Shown here: positions 1 to 10,505 of the stretch, piece after piece
How positions within the stretch are numbered: the first letter of the stretch is position 1
How the letters are laid out: the number at the start of each line of letters is the position of its first letter
Made by a program: the position numbers and the translations under genes
Notes under the pieces: model-generated
Databases searched by the model: none
Seen by the model: only the letters and a program-made list of their open reading frames with translations
What the model was told of the DNA's origin: nothing
NCBI RefSeq assembly: GCF_004123905.1
Contig: NZ_MZXW01000005.1
Span: 62,001-126,000, forward strand
From: Bradyrhizobium betae
GTDB lineage: Bacteria > Pseudomonadota > Alphaproteobacteria > Rhizobiales > Xanthobacteraceae
Direction of reading: 5' to 3'
Length of the DNA stretch: 64,000 nt

Positions 1-296
1 CACCGCATCCCGCCGCCCTGATCCCTGATCGCACCGAGATGCTCGTTGATACGGAACACGATCAGGATCAGTTCCGCGACGATGCGCGAGAACACGATGC
101 CGACCACGACGCTCGCGATCGACGACAGCAACACCAGGAAACCGCCGAACGGGCTGATCGCCATCGCGGCGAGGCCAGAGAAGATACCGGAGAGGCCGAA
201 CAGGCAGATCAGCGCGATCACCAGCCAGTAGAAGGTCTTGATGATCGTCGGCGTGATGAAGCGGTCCCACTGAAACAGGTCGCTGAATGAAAACAT
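1..296 (-). CDS. DUF4282 family membrane protein, partial (C-terminus outside the window)
   Basis: The reading frame runs leftward from an ATG at 296-294 and is cut by the window edge after about 98 codons. The product begins MFSFSDLFQWDRFITP and has two long hydrophobic stretches (about residues 18-45 and 52-80) separated by a short turn, as in the DUF4282 family of two-helix inner-membrane proteins of unknown function. The opening around F-S-DLFQWDRFITP is typical of that family. It is transcribed divergently from the MaoC pair to its right. The C-terminal tail is missing, so its full length cannot be given. Confidence 0.7.
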   Translation of the reverse strand, partial: MFSFSDLFQWDRFITPTIIKTFYWLVIALICLFGLSGIFSGLAAMAISPFGGFLVLLSSIASVVVGIVFSRIVAELILIVFRINEHLGAIRDQGGGMR

Positions 297-450
297 TGCT
301 CTCCCCCGGGCAAATCGCGCCGCCGGCTGCGTTAATTTGACGATGAGGCTGGGCCGACTCGCCAAATGTAGCACGAGCCATGCGGGCCGGCGGGTTGAGA
401 TTGCCGCAAACTGCGGCCACAATCTGTCATTCCCTCCAAGCTTTCCCAAG

Positions 451-903
451 ATGACCCTGACCTTCGAAGATTTCCCGCCCGGCCGGTTCGGAACATTCGG
501 CCCGCGCCATGTCACCCGCGACGAGATTCTGGCCTTTGCCGTCGAGTTCGATCCGCAGCCGATGCACCTGGACGAGGACGCCGCCAGCAAAAGCATGCTG
601 CGGGGCCTGTCCGGCTCGGGCTGGCACCTTTGCTCGCTGATGATGCGGATGATGGCCGACGGTTTTATCACCCGCGCCGCGTCGCTGGGATCTCCCGGGG
701 TCGACGAGGTGCGTTGGCTGTCGCCGCTCAGGCCGGGTGACGATTTGACACTCGATGTCGACGTGCTGGAAGCCCGTACCTCGAAGAGCCGCCCCGAGCT
801 CGGCATCGTCAAGTTCAAATGCACCGTGCGCAACGCGGCGGGGCAGGCGCTTTGCGAGATGACCTCGCCGATCCTGATCAAGCGGCGCGAAGGAGCGGCC
901 TGA
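451..903 (+). CDS. MaoC-like hot-dog fold dehydratase, first of an overlapping pair
   Basis: A 150-residue single-domain MaoC (hydratase-2, hot-dog fold) protein. The hydratase motif is visible as FDPQPMHLDEDAA, with the catalytic-type Asp and His spaced as in (R)-specific enoyl-CoA hydratases. The substrate is probably an acyl-CoA, but this is inferred from the family. The start at 451 (MTLTFEDF) was chosen because the following residues match the family N-terminus; upstream in-frame starts near 337 give an unconvincing leader. Its TGA stop overlaps the next start by one base (TGATG), so the two genes are translationally coupled and the products may form a heteromer. Confidence 0.85.
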   Translation: MTLTFEDFPPGRFGTFGPRHVTRDEILAFAVEFDPQPMHLDEDAASKSMLRGLSGSGWHLCSLMMRMMADGFITRAASLGSPGVDEVRWLSPLRPGDDLTLDVDVLEARTSKSRPELGIVKFKCTVRNAAGQALCEMTSPILIKRREGAA

Positions 904-1382
904 TGCGGTTCTTCGACGACATCGAGATCGGCCAGCGCCGCGAGATCGGCACCTACAATTTCACGGCGGAAGCGATCAAGACATTTGCCGCAAAGTTCGA
1001 TCCGCAGCGCTTTCACCTCGACGAGGAGGAAGGCAAGAATTCGCTGTTCGGCGGGTTAGCTGCTTCGGGCTGGCATGTCGGCTCGGCCTGCATGAGCCTG
1101 CTTGTCGCGGATGGCCAACGTCTGGCGCGTGAGGCCGCAGCGCGCGGCGAGGAGGTCGCGATATGGGGCCCGTCGCCGGGCTTTCGCGATCTGCGCTGGA
1201 TCAGGCCGGTGCTCGCCGGCGACACCGTTGCTTACGTCAATGTCGTCATCGACAAGCGCACCTCGGCCTCGCGTCCCGGCTGGGGCATTCTGACGGCCCG
1301 CACCACCGGCACCAACCAGCGCGGCGAAGAGGTCTACTCCATCACCGCATCAGCCTTCGTGCCGACACGCGCGAAGGGTTAA
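903..1382 (+). CDS. MaoC-like hot-dog fold dehydratase, second of an overlapping pair
   Basis: A 159-residue paralogue of the preceding protein, starting MRFFDDIEIGQ, with the same Asp/His motif (FDPQRFHLDEEEG). The ATG at 903 shares a base with the stop of the upstream gene, which argues for one mRNA and coupled translation. Both copies keep the motif, so neither is obviously a non-catalytic subunit. The protein is probably a cytoplasmic acyl-CoA hydratase or dehydratase acting in fatty acid or PHA metabolism; the exact substrate is unknown. Confidence 0.85.
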   Translation: MRFFDDIEIGQRREIGTYNFTAEAIKTFAAKFDPQRFHLDEEEGKNSLFGGLAASGWHVGSACMSLLVADGQRLAREAAARGEEVAIWGPSPGFRDLRWIRPVLAGDTVAYVNVVIDKRTSASRPGWGILTARTTGTNQRGEEVYSITASAFVPTRAKG

Positions 1383-1580
1383 ATTCGTTCCAGGATGAAC
1401 GGTCCAAATGAGTGCGCGAGTGTTGCCCGCGCGCTATGGACGCGATTCCGGGCGGCTGCCATAAGCCTGCGCAACATGGTGACCCGCGAAGCAGTTGGCG
1501 GAACCATCGAGTTGCTAACCAATTATGAACCTGTCGCTGTCTATTTGAACGAACTGGGCAGAGGACAGGGGACGAGGACC

Positions 1581-1727
1581 ATGGCAGATCGCGGCGCACT
1601 CAAGCTGGTCGGATTTATCTTTGCTACCGCGACGCTGGCCGTGATGCTGGTCGCCGGCATGGTGGTGAAGGGCTATGCCGACGGCGCCTACACCCTGGAA
1701 GCCTCGACCGTGGAAGCAGCTCGGTAA
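1581..1727 (+). CDS. Small single-span membrane protein
   Basis: A 48-residue protein beginning MADRGALKLVGFIF. It has one strongly hydrophobic stretch (about residues 8-29) and a short polar tail. A purine-rich GAGGACC precedes the ATG at 1581, whereas longer in-frame extensions upstream (from 1395) read like non-coding sequence. Short proteins of this shape are common in Bradyrhizobium, but no function is known to me. Confidence 0.55.
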   Translation: MADRGALKLVGFIFATATLAVMLVAGMVVKGYADGAYTLEASTVEAAR

Positions 1728-1765
1728 GATTTCGTTAACTCTTCGGGGCCGGTATCCGGTCCCGC

Positions 1766-1903
1766 TTAGCGGCTATAGACGAACGCCAGCACCGCGATCG
1801 CAACCGCCAGCAATCCCACAAAGCGCAGCATGATCGTGCCGAACTGGTTCGGCGCGGGCCGCATCGGTATCGGGTCCGTGGTGTCGGGCCGAATGCTTTC
1901 CAT
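1766..1903 (-). CDS. Small C-tail-anchored membrane protein
   Basis: A 45-residue frame beginning MESIRPDTTDPIPMRP. The first 22 residues are polar and proline-rich and the last 20 form a transmembrane helix ending FVYSR, so the protein looks tail-anchored with its N-terminus in the cytoplasm. It converges with the small membrane gene ending at 1727. The length and polarity pattern resemble conserved short rhizobial proteins; the function is unknown. Confidence 0.5.
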   Translation of the reverse strand: MESIRPDTTDPIPMRPAPNQFGTIMLRFVGLLAVAIAVLAFVYSR

Positions 1904-1982
1904 GAAAAATGTCCCCAGGCCCGGCCGTCGGTGGCACGGGCGCTTGGCATTGGTCGCCGGGGAGGGGCGGGGGGTTCAAAGA

Positions 1983-2126
1983 ACACTCTCGTGTCCCGGA
2001 CGCGCTGCAGCGCTCTTGCGCTGCTGCGCAGAGCCGGGACCCATCGTGAGGCGACCTCAACTGAGAGATAGGCCCCGGCTCTGCGGCGCGTCACTGCGTG
2101 CCGCACCGCGTCCGGGGCACGAGACC
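1983..2126. repeat. Dispersed palindromic repeat, 'gtcccggacgc' family
   Basis: An inverted-repeat block bounded on the left by TCGTGTCCCGGACGCG and on the right by CGCGTCCGGGGCACGAGA. The inner halves also pair (gctctgcgcagagccggg and related stretches). This fits a BIME-like intergenic repeat, and it accounts for most of the gene-free stretch between 1904 and 2194. Confidence 0.6.
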
Positions 2127-2136
2127 TTCTCCACGA

Positions 2137-2171
2137 ATCAAAACCGCCGCGCCCCTTGCGGAACGCGGCGG
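2137..2171 (-). terminator. Rho-independent terminator of the coiled-coil protein gene
   Basis: A perfect 8-bp stem (CCGCCGCG at 2144-2151 with CGCGGCGG at 2164-2171) is followed on the minus strand by GTTTTGATT. It lies 24 bases beyond the stop of the leftward gene at 2195. Confidence 0.65.
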
Positions 2172-2194
2172 CCGGTGATGCTTGGCGTCGGTGC

Positions 2195-2614
2195 TTAGCT
2201 ATTCCGCAGGCCGTCGGCGGCGCGCTTCCACTGCGAGACGTTGTCGGCGATCATGCGGGTCGACTTCATCGCGGCCTGGCTGAGCTGGGCGTAGCCGGAG
2301 ATCTCGCGCTGGACGCGCTGGCCTTCGGCATGAAGCAGGTCGCGCAGGCTCTCGAGCTCGGAGATCAAATTCTCGATCTCGGCGAGCGAGGTGCCGGCGA
2401 CGCGCTGGATCAGCGAGTTGACGTTGTTGACGGTGGCCTCCGCGCTCGGATCGAGCGGCGGCGCGTCGGCGGTCGCGGCCGGGCGGCGCAGATAGGCGAT
2501 ATCGTTGCGGACGAAGTCGCGGATACCGGCTTCGACTTCCGTCACGGCGGCGAGGTTGGTGTCGACCGTCTCGGTCTCGGTGGTTTCGGTCTTTTCCGGA
2601 CGCATGGCGTTCAT
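2195..2614 (-). CDS. Conserved coiled-coil protein of unknown function
   Basis: A 139-residue soluble protein. The first 50 residues are rich in Glu and Thr, and residues about 55-135 are predicted from heptad spacing to be long amphipathic helices (AEIENLISELESLRDLLHAE and following). There is no signal peptide or membrane segment. An AGGGGAA sequence precedes the ATG at 2614. Helical content and size recall phasin-like or cytoskeletal-adaptor proteins, but I do not recognise a family. A terminator follows at 2137-2171. Confidence 0.6.
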   Translation of the reverse strand: MNAMRPEKTETTETETVDTNLAAVTEVEAGIRDFVRNDIAYLRRPAATADAPPLDPSAEATVNNVNSLIQRVAGTSLAEIENLISELESLRDLLHAEGQRVQREISGYAQLSQAAMKSTRMIADNVSQWKRAADGLRNS

Positions 2615-2785
2615 CGTTATTCCCCTGTTCGCGTTGAGCGCAGCGCGAGTGTCCCCCGCACGACGAATTCGGCCATCCGACTAGGGCGTCGGATTTTGAC
2701 CGCAACTTGGCCGAGATACGGCAAGGGCGGACGATTCGGGGGCTTTGCCGTGGCGTATGGTTAGGAGAGTCTAAACGTCTGCCGT

Positions 2786-2842
2786 GGCAAGGCGAGCGCG
2801 GCTGCGCCGCTCCCTCGCCCCGCTTGCGGGGAGAGAGAAGGA
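2786..2842. repeat. Half copy of the 'cctctcccc' palindromic repeat
   Basis: It contains GCGGCTGCGCCGC and CGCCCCGCTTGCGGGGAGAG, the hairpin of the main repeat family in this window. Only one half of the usual two-hairpin element is present. It sits at the 3' end of the exported protein gene that ends at 2844. Confidence 0.6.
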
Positions 2843-2843
2843 A

Positions 2844-3767
2844 CTACCAGCTCTTCTTGAAGCCCGCCGTCACGCTCTTGTTGATCGCGCCCTGCGAGGT
2901 CTCACCGACCGAGCCGGAGACGGTGACGTTGTCGAACAGCTTCTGCTCGGCGCCGACCTTGCGCAGCCATTTGTCGTCGGTGGTCGAGAGCGACTGGCCG
3001 GCGCTGATGCTGGTGCCGGTGTCGGTGATGGTGACCTTGGCGGTCTGGTCGGTCTCGTAATTGCGCGTGATGTGGCCACCGACGCCGGGGACGGCGGTGG
3101 TGCCCTGCTGGTTGACGCTATAGCCGTTCTGGAGCGTCAGCGACGTGTCGCCCGTCAGCGGCATCGACTTGGTCAGCGACGCCCCGAGCTTGCTCTGTTC
3201 AGAGCCGGGATCGACGCGGGCTTCGACCGCGGTCTTGTCCCAGATCACGCCTGCGCCCGGCGCGGTCGCCGCCGCCCAGGCGCTGCCGGAGGATTGCGGC
3301 AGGTTGCCGCCATTGGCGGCTTTCTGCGCCAGCAGCTCGGACATCGTCCGCGGCTCGCTCGTCACCGTCATGTCGGCGCCGATCCGCGTATCCCAGAACT
3401 CGAAGACCGACTGTTTCACGGTCACGGCCGAGGAGCCGTTAGTGTTGGTATTCGACGACCAGTTCATCCCGTTATTGGCCGCGGCCTGGGCGCGCTTCTT
3501 GGCGGCGATGATGTCGTTGAGCGTGCCGGCGTCGATGGCAAGCTGGCCCCAGTCGAGCTTGTCGACGTCGATGCCCTTCATGATGTCGGGATCGTTGACG
3601 CTGGGGGCCTCTGCCGTCTCGGCCTCGTCGTCGTCGGGCGCTGCCGCCGTGGAGGGGGCGGGGGAGAAGGGCGGAATGATCTGCGCCGGGGCCGTCAGAA
3701 CCGAACCCAAAATGAACGCGGCCGCCAGCGGCAGCCTGGTCCAGCCAAAACCTGTCGTGAATTCCAT
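2844..3767 (-). CDS. Exported protein of unknown function
   Basis: A 307-residue protein starting MEFTTGFGWTRLPLAAAFIL with a clear Sec signal peptide (hydrophobic core about residues 11-24, cleavage near APAQ). After a proline-rich linker and an acidic stretch (DDDEAETAEAP) there is a mid-region with Asn/Thr-rich short strands and a C-terminal half of alternating polar/hydrophobic strands ending in a terminal aromatic residue (KKSW). That is compatible with an outer-membrane or surface beta structure. The in-frame ATG at 3890 gives an implausible leader, so the internal start is preferred. Function unknown. Confidence 0.65.
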   Translation of the reverse strand: MEFTTGFGWTRLPLAAAFILGSVLTAPAQIIPPFSPAPSTAAAPDDDEAETAEAPSVNDPDIMKGIDVDKLDWGQLAIDAGTLNDIIAAKKRAQAAANNGMNWSSNTNTNGSSAVTVKQSVFEFWDTRIGADMTVTSEPRTMSELLAQKAANGGNLPQSSGSAWAAATAPGAGVIWDKTAVEARVDPGSEQSKLGASLTKSMPLTGDTSLTLQNGYSVNQQGTTAVPGVGGHITRNYETDQTAKVTITDTGTSISAGQSLSTTDDKWLRKVGAEQKLFDNVTVSGSVGETSQGAINKSVTAGFKKSW

Positions 3768-3978
3768 TGCCTTGCCCGCGAGCCCAGTTCGCGCAGAGGA
3801 TGCGGAACTATCGTTGCGAAATTGTGGCGCCCAGAATGACGAACCAACGGGCCGCGCGCAAGGCGCGCGCCCGATGACGAGCATCTCCACGACGGCATCC
3901 GGCGGGGCTGGAGGCCAGAACGCGTCATGGGAGCATCAATCGATCGGTCCCGCATTGCGGAGCCCGTTGGTGTCCCCC

Positions 3979-4419
3979 TCAGCCGACGCCGGTCATCTTT
4001 GGCAGATGAATGGCGCGGCCGAGTGCCTGCTCGACCAGGTCGAACGTGTCGATCAGAACCCGCATGCTGGTGAGCTTACCCGCCCGGAACTGGGCGAACT
4101 GCGCGACCCGCAAGGAAATCGGCTTGTTGGAATCCAGCGCCGTGAGCGAATAGCGCAGCATCGAGGCGGCGGAATCGACGCCCAGCATGATGCTCTCGCG
4201 GTCGAAACGGCGGACCTGGAAATTGTCGGCGAGCTGGCGGATGACGTCGAGCACGGCGTCCTTGCCCTGGCGCGCGCCGAGGAACGGAAACATGTCGATC
4301 GGGCCGTAGAGCGCCCACTCGACGTCCTCGTCGATCAGGGCCTCGATATCCTCGAAATGCCGGTCGTTGATCGCGCGGTGCAATGCGCGCGAGAAACGCC
4401 AGAGGCTGTGCTCTGTCAT
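3979..4419 (-). CDS. SnoaL-like / NTF2-fold protein (first copy)
   Basis: A 146-residue cytoplasmic protein of the SnoaL/NTF2-like fold. It begins MTEHSLWRFSRALHRAINDR and carries the usual cone-fold order: helix, acidic strand with DEDVEWALYGPIDMFPFLG, then a beta-sheet containing FRAGKLTSMRVLIDTFDLVEQ. It is a clear paralogue of the gene at 4635-5090 (shared DVLPH/DMFPF, LVEQ and FRGG/FRAG segments). Members range from enzymes to small-molecule binders, so activity cannot be assigned. Upstream at 4503-4514 is a perfect palindrome that may be an operator. Confidence 0.75.
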   Translation of the reverse strand: MTEHSLWRFSRALHRAINDRHFEDIEALIDEDVEWALYGPIDMFPFLGARQGKDAVLDVIRQLADNFQVRRFDRESIMLGVDSAASMLRYSLTALDSNKPISLRVAQFAQFRAGKLTSMRVLIDTFDLVEQALGRAIHLPKMTGVG

Positions 4420-4502
4420 TTGGGGCAGTCCTGACGCTGGCTTGCGGAAAAAAACGGAAAACAACCCCATGCACGACAATGTGCCCGGGGCGGCTCAACT
4501 CA

Positions 4503-4514
4503 TTTGTATACAAA
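4503..4514. promoter_or_regulatory. Perfect 12-bp palindrome TTTGTATACAAA, candidate operator
   Basis: The palindrome lies in an AT-rich patch about 85 bases upstream of the SnoaL-like gene start at 4419, in a GC-rich background. The core TTGTATACAA resembles operators of FadR-subfamily GntR regulators, but no such regulator gene is present nearby. Confidence 0.4.
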
Positions 4515-4634
4515 CAAAATAGGGGATTTCGGCCAAAACGCAATTCACGTTTTCGCAATGCACAATTGATGGTGCTTTGTGAGATTTACAATAGAACCCC
4601 GTAATCTCCCGGATTCGGCGGCCGGTTCCCGTTT

Positions 4635-5090
4635 TCAAAGGCCCGCATCCGCCGACGCCCCCGTGATCAGCGGCCCGATCTCCCGCTCCAGCACCTGCTG
4701 CACCAGATCGTAGGAATCGATGATCTCGCGGATCTCGGCCACCAGCCCGCCGCGGAAGCTGTAGAACACCGCCATATCGAACTGCACGACGCGGTCGTTG
4801 CTGCGCTTCTTGAAATAGGCGTGCATGTAGGCCGCGACCGCGTCGCCGTCGGCGAGGATGTGCGGCGCCTTGTAGCGGATCTCCGAATAGCGCGACCAGA
4901 TCGTCTGCCATAGCTCGCGCAGCTCCGCCTTGCCGTGGCGCGGCACCATGTGCGGCAGCACGTCGATCGGTGCGTGGGTGAGGAAGTCGACGTCGTCGGT
5001 GCAGCACGACAGCGCCGCTTCGACATCGCCGCGCGCAAAGGCGTCGAGCAGATGCAGCACGCGTTGGCGATTGAGCTTCTCGACCGTCAT
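4635..5090 (-). CDS. SnoaL-like / NTF2-fold protein (second copy)
   Basis: A 151-residue SnoaL-like protein starting MTVEKLNRQRVLHLLDAFAR. An ATG at 5105 would add five residues. It shares with the gene at 3979-4419 the arrangement of an N-terminal helix, a strand with DVDFLTHAPIDVLPH, and a C-terminal sheet ending DSYDLVQQVLEREIG. The two genes run in the same direction 215 bases apart and look like an old tandem duplication. The pocket residues are not obviously catalytic, so it may be a binding protein or a small isomerase/cyclase. Confidence 0.75.
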   Translation of the reverse strand: MTVEKLNRQRVLHLLDAFARGDVEAALSCCTDDVDFLTHAPIDVLPHMVPRHGKAELRELWQTIWSRYSEIRYKAPHILADGDAVAAYMHAYFKKRSNDRVVQFDMAVFYSFRGGLVAEIREIIDSYDLVQQVLEREIGPLITGASADAGL

Positions 5091-5390
5091 TCCGCCCGTC
5101 CTCATTGGCCGTGTGGAGACACGCAACGCTAACGCGCCGCCTCGCGCACCGGCAATCCGCAAAATCACAGGGATGTTGCAGACGGTGTGACGCGCGAGCG
5201 CAATGCCAGGTTCATGGCTGCAATTGCGGGTTGAACGGCCGCGCGCCTGCACGAATTCGTGGCGCGTCAGTGCGTCATGGCGCGCGAAGCCATGGACGAG
5301 CGTGCAACGCCATGAAGGCCCGCTTCAATGGAACCGCGGCGCGCCTGAGGCCGTTGAGATTCCGACACCGCATCCTGGAGACATCGGTCC
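5091..5390. other. Gene-free spacer
   Basis: About 300 bases between the divergent SnoaL-like gene and the small exported protein gene. I see no convincing coding frame, terminator or strong palindrome, so it probably carries the two promoters. Confidence 0.4.
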
Positions 5391-5624
5391 ATGAAATCCC
5401 TCGCCGCCATCGCCGCCGTACTTCTCATCTGTGGCGCGACCTCCGCCGCCAACGCCAAGGGCTGCATCAAGGGCGCCGTCGTCGGCGGCGTCGCCGGCCA
5501 TTATGCCGGACATCACGGTGTCCTCGGCGCCGCCGCCGGCTGCCTCTACGGCCGGCACCACGCCAAGGAACAGGAAAAGCAGCAGCAACAGCAGAGCCAA
5601 GCGAACGGGCAGGGGAAGTTGTAG
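5391..5624 (+). CDS. Small exported glycine-rich protein
   Basis: A 77-residue protein with a signal peptide (MKSLAAIAAVLLICGATSAA, cleavage near ANA-K). This is followed by a Gly-rich hydrophobic stretch with GxxxG-like spacing (GAVVGGVAGHYAGHHG) resembling glycine-zipper proteins, then a polar Gln-rich tail. Two cysteines flank the glycine region. Probably periplasmic or outer-membrane associated; function unknown. Confidence 0.6.
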   Translation: MKSLAAIAAVLLICGATSAANAKGCIKGAVVGGVAGHYAGHHGVLGAAAGCLYGRHHAKEQEKQQQQQSQANGQGKL

Positions 5625-5627
5625 TCT

Positions 5628-5680
5628 TCGTCATTCCGGGGCGCGCCACTTGGCGCGAGCCCGGAATCCATTCCACCCCT
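5628..5680. repeat. Dispersed repeat, 'cattccgggg...cccggaatcca' family
   Basis: CGTCATTCCGGGGCGCG pairs with CGCGAGCCCGGAATCC around a short centre. A diverged second copy lies at 6548-6592. It sits 3' of the small exported protein gene and gives spurious short reading frames. Confidence 0.55.
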
Positions 5681-5771
5681 TGTTCCGGCTACGGAAAAGG
5701 GCGTGACCCGCCTCACATCGCGCCCCGCTCGGCGCGGCTATCGTCATCCCATGTCATCAGGGAGACGTGCC

Positions 5772-6158
5772 GTGACCGCCATCGCCACCGCAAGAAAGTC
5801 CCGCCTGCACAACGCGATCGAAGGCCTCGCGTTGAGCACGACGCTGCAGAGCTTCCCGACCTTCGCCGCCGCCGCCTTCCTGCTCAAGCTGGTCGGCAAC
5901 CACGACCTCGTCGGCGACCCCGGCGTCGCCATCTTCGTCGCCATCGCCTCGCTCGCCCACGCGATGCTCGCTGTGACCCTGGGCCCGAGCTTCCCGGCTT
6001 CATTCAAGACCGTCTACGAACCAAAATTCTTCGAAGCGCATCTGTCGCTGTCCGACAAGATCACAGCATGGCGCACCCAGCCGGTCGCCTCGCTCCAGCT
6101 CATGACCATCGTGCTGCTGCTGTCGGTGATGGCGGTGGTGACGGCGAGCGTGGGGTGA
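5772..6158 (+). CDS. Small two-helix membrane protein, first of a tandem pair
   Basis: The start is placed at GTG 5772, preceded by AGGGAGACGTGCC; the in-frame ATG at 5751 lacks a ribosome site. From this GTG the 128-residue product aligns end to end with its downstream neighbour (IEGLALSTTLQSFPTFAAAA against LEGFALTTILQGFPIFAAAS). It has hydrophobic segments near residues 20-36, 48-70 and 108-126. No signal peptide or enzyme motif is visible and the function is unknown. Confidence 0.6.
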   Translation: MTAIATARKSRLHNAIEGLALSTTLQSFPTFAAAAFLLKLVGNHDLVGDPGVAIFVAIASLAHAMLAVTLGPSFPASFKTVYEPKFFEAHLSLSDKITAWRTQPVASLQLMTIVLLLSVMAVVTASVG

Positions 6159-6163
6159 TCGCC

Positions 6164-6529
6164 ATGCCCTTCATCGCCGCCTCGAAATCCGGTTTGCTCA
6201 ACTGGCTCGAGGGCTTTGCGCTCACCACGATCCTCCAGGGCTTTCCGATATTCGCCGCCGCGTCTCTGATGGTGAAGCTCCTGGGAGATGACCGCGGCAG
6301 CAGTCCCGTCCTCACCATCGCGCTGGCGTCGGTCTTCTACAGCATCTTCGCCATCTCGGTCGGGTCCGCTTTCCCGAGGCTGTTCAAGAACGGCTACGAA
6401 ACGCAGTTCTTCGACGCGAGCCTGTCCTTCTCCGAAAAGATCGCCCGCTGGCGCGCGAAGCCCACGACTTCGCTGCAGCTCATGGCATCAGTGCTGCTGC
6501 TGTCGCTGCTGGCGACGATTGCGGGATGA
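6164..6529 (+). CDS. Small membrane protein, second of a tandem pair
   Basis: A 121-residue paralogue of the gene five bases upstream, starting MPFIAASKSGLLNWLEG. It keeps the same three hydrophobic segments and a conserved middle (F-K-x-Y-E-x-x-F-F-x-A-x-LS-S-K-I-W). The short gap indicates one operon, and the duplication is head to tail. Unknown function; a membrane complex of the two paralogues is one possibility. Confidence 0.65.
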   Translation: MPFIAASKSGLLNWLEGFALTTILQGFPIFAAASLMVKLLGDDRGSSPVLTIALASVFYSIFAISVGSAFPRLFKNGYETQFFDASLSFSEKIARWRAKPTTSLQLMASVLLLSLLATIAG

Positions 6530-6547
6530 GGAGCTGAAATCTCTCTC

Positions 6548-6592
6548 CGTGCGTCATTCAGGGGCGCCGCAAAGCGGCGATCCCGGAATTGA
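6548..6592. repeat. Diverged copy of the 'cattccgggg' repeat
   Basis: GCGTCATTCAGGGGCGCCGC followed by GCGGCGATCCCGGAATTG forms an imperfect hairpin in the gap between the converging small membrane gene and uvrB. Confidence 0.45.
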
Positions 6593-6620
6593 TAACCACG
6601 ACTGGCGCGGATGTGCGGCT

Positions 6621-9578
<2,958 letters not shown>

Positions 9579-9669
9579 GCCCCGAATATGGGACGAGTCC
9601 GCCCCTCAGAAAAGAGCGAATGCCCGTCCGGGTTCAGGCTGCTGACAGCAGGTTGGCAGCAGGGGCGTT

Positions 9670-9903
9670 CTACGCTGCGGGCAGCGGTCCGTCGTCGCCC
9701 TCGGTCGCCCCGCGCGGCTTGAGGATGTCGAGATGGATGCCGCCGCAATCGGTGCAGCGCATGGTCCAGTACTCGCATCCGGCGCGGCCGCCGATCACGC
9801 GGAGTACCGTGAGATCGCCATCGCATTCCGGGCATTTCGACAGTACCGACCGTGCGTAGGATCGGGCCAGCGGCTGGGTCTCTTCGATCTCGATATACGA
9901 CAT
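9670..9903 (-). CDS. Small zinc-ribbon protein
   Basis: A 77-residue protein starting MSYIEIEETQPLARSY. It contains two CxxC knuckles (CPEC about residues 24-27 and CTDC about 51-54), spaced as in a zinc ribbon. No other domain is visible. It lies upstream of uvrB on the same strand and may share its transcription, but no partner is implied. Longer in-frame starts up to 10140 read through non-coding sequence. Confidence 0.65.
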   Translation of the reverse strand: MSYIEIEETQPLARSYARSVLSKCPECDGDLTVLRVIGGRAGCEYWTMRCTDCGGIHLDILKPRGATEGDDGPLPAA

Positions 9904-9934
9904 CACCGGTTCCTCGTGCTGGGATGGGGCTCGC

Positions 9935-10162
9935 CTATTCGTCGTCGCTGTCGTCCGCCCGCCGGCGGAAGCGATCGATGTGGTGCTTGGCATCGCGGAT
10001 CGCCGCGTCGCGATCGGGCCAGGCAAAGCCGACCTCCATGGCCGGAAACAGCACGCCGTCGATGGCAACCAGGCTGAAATCGGCGCGCCTGATACGGGCG
10101 TGCCACAGCCCCTTGCCAGCTTCGAAGGATTCGATGTCAAAGCCGTCGTAAAGGGTCGTCAT
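9935..10162 (-). CDS. Small acidic/basic protein of unknown function
   Basis: A 75-residue soluble protein beginning MTTLYDGFDIESFEAGKG, with mixed charge and the ending RRRADDSDDE. A strand-rich middle (LWHARIRRADFSLVAIDG) and a helix containing HHIDRFRRR are visible. It lies 31 bases upstream of the zinc-ribbon gene on the same strand, so the two are probably one operon. I do not recognise a family. Confidence 0.55.
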   Translation of the reverse strand: MTTLYDGFDIESFEAGKGLWHARIRRADFSLVAIDGVLFPAMEVGFAWPDRDAAIRDAKHHIDRFRRRADDSDDE

Positions 10163-10505
10163 TGGTAGTCCCCAAAGTGTCGTGTTTCGTGTCTGGTCGA
10201 GTGTCTTGCTCGAGCGCCTTGTTGGAGGGTCAGGGGACCACGTTTGCGGACTTTTGGATGTGAAGCCGTTCACAAGCGGCGGAGTTTTTTGCTGGGTGGC
10301 ATGGACGAACTGAGTTCCGCAAATGCGGTGCGCTCCCTCTCCCGCTTGCGGGGGAGGGCAGGGTGGGGGTGTCTCCACAGAGAGATTCACAGTGTGGAGA
10401 GAGCCCCCACCCGGCGCTTCGCGCCGACCTCCCCCGCAAGCGGGAGAGGTGCACCGTTTTCCGGGCTTGCAGGCCTGCAAGCAAATTGGGGGCAGGCTTA
10501 AATGG
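10163..10505. other. Gene-free spacer holding a long inverted-repeat element
   Basis: Between the small protein gene (start 10162) and the LysR gene end (10506) there is no convincing coding frame. The right half is the palindromic repeat at 10326-10457; the left part is plain promoter-sized sequence. Confidence 0.5.
10326..10457. repeat. Complete two-hairpin palindromic repeat
   Basis: The left end CTCCCTCTCCCGCTTGCGGG and right end CCCGCAAGCGGGAGAGGTGC are inverted copies of each other, so the whole 130-base unit can fold on itself. Each end also forms its own hairpin (CCCGCTTGCGGG). The centre (GAGATTCACAGTGTGGAGAG) is variable between copies. Confidence 0.7.
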
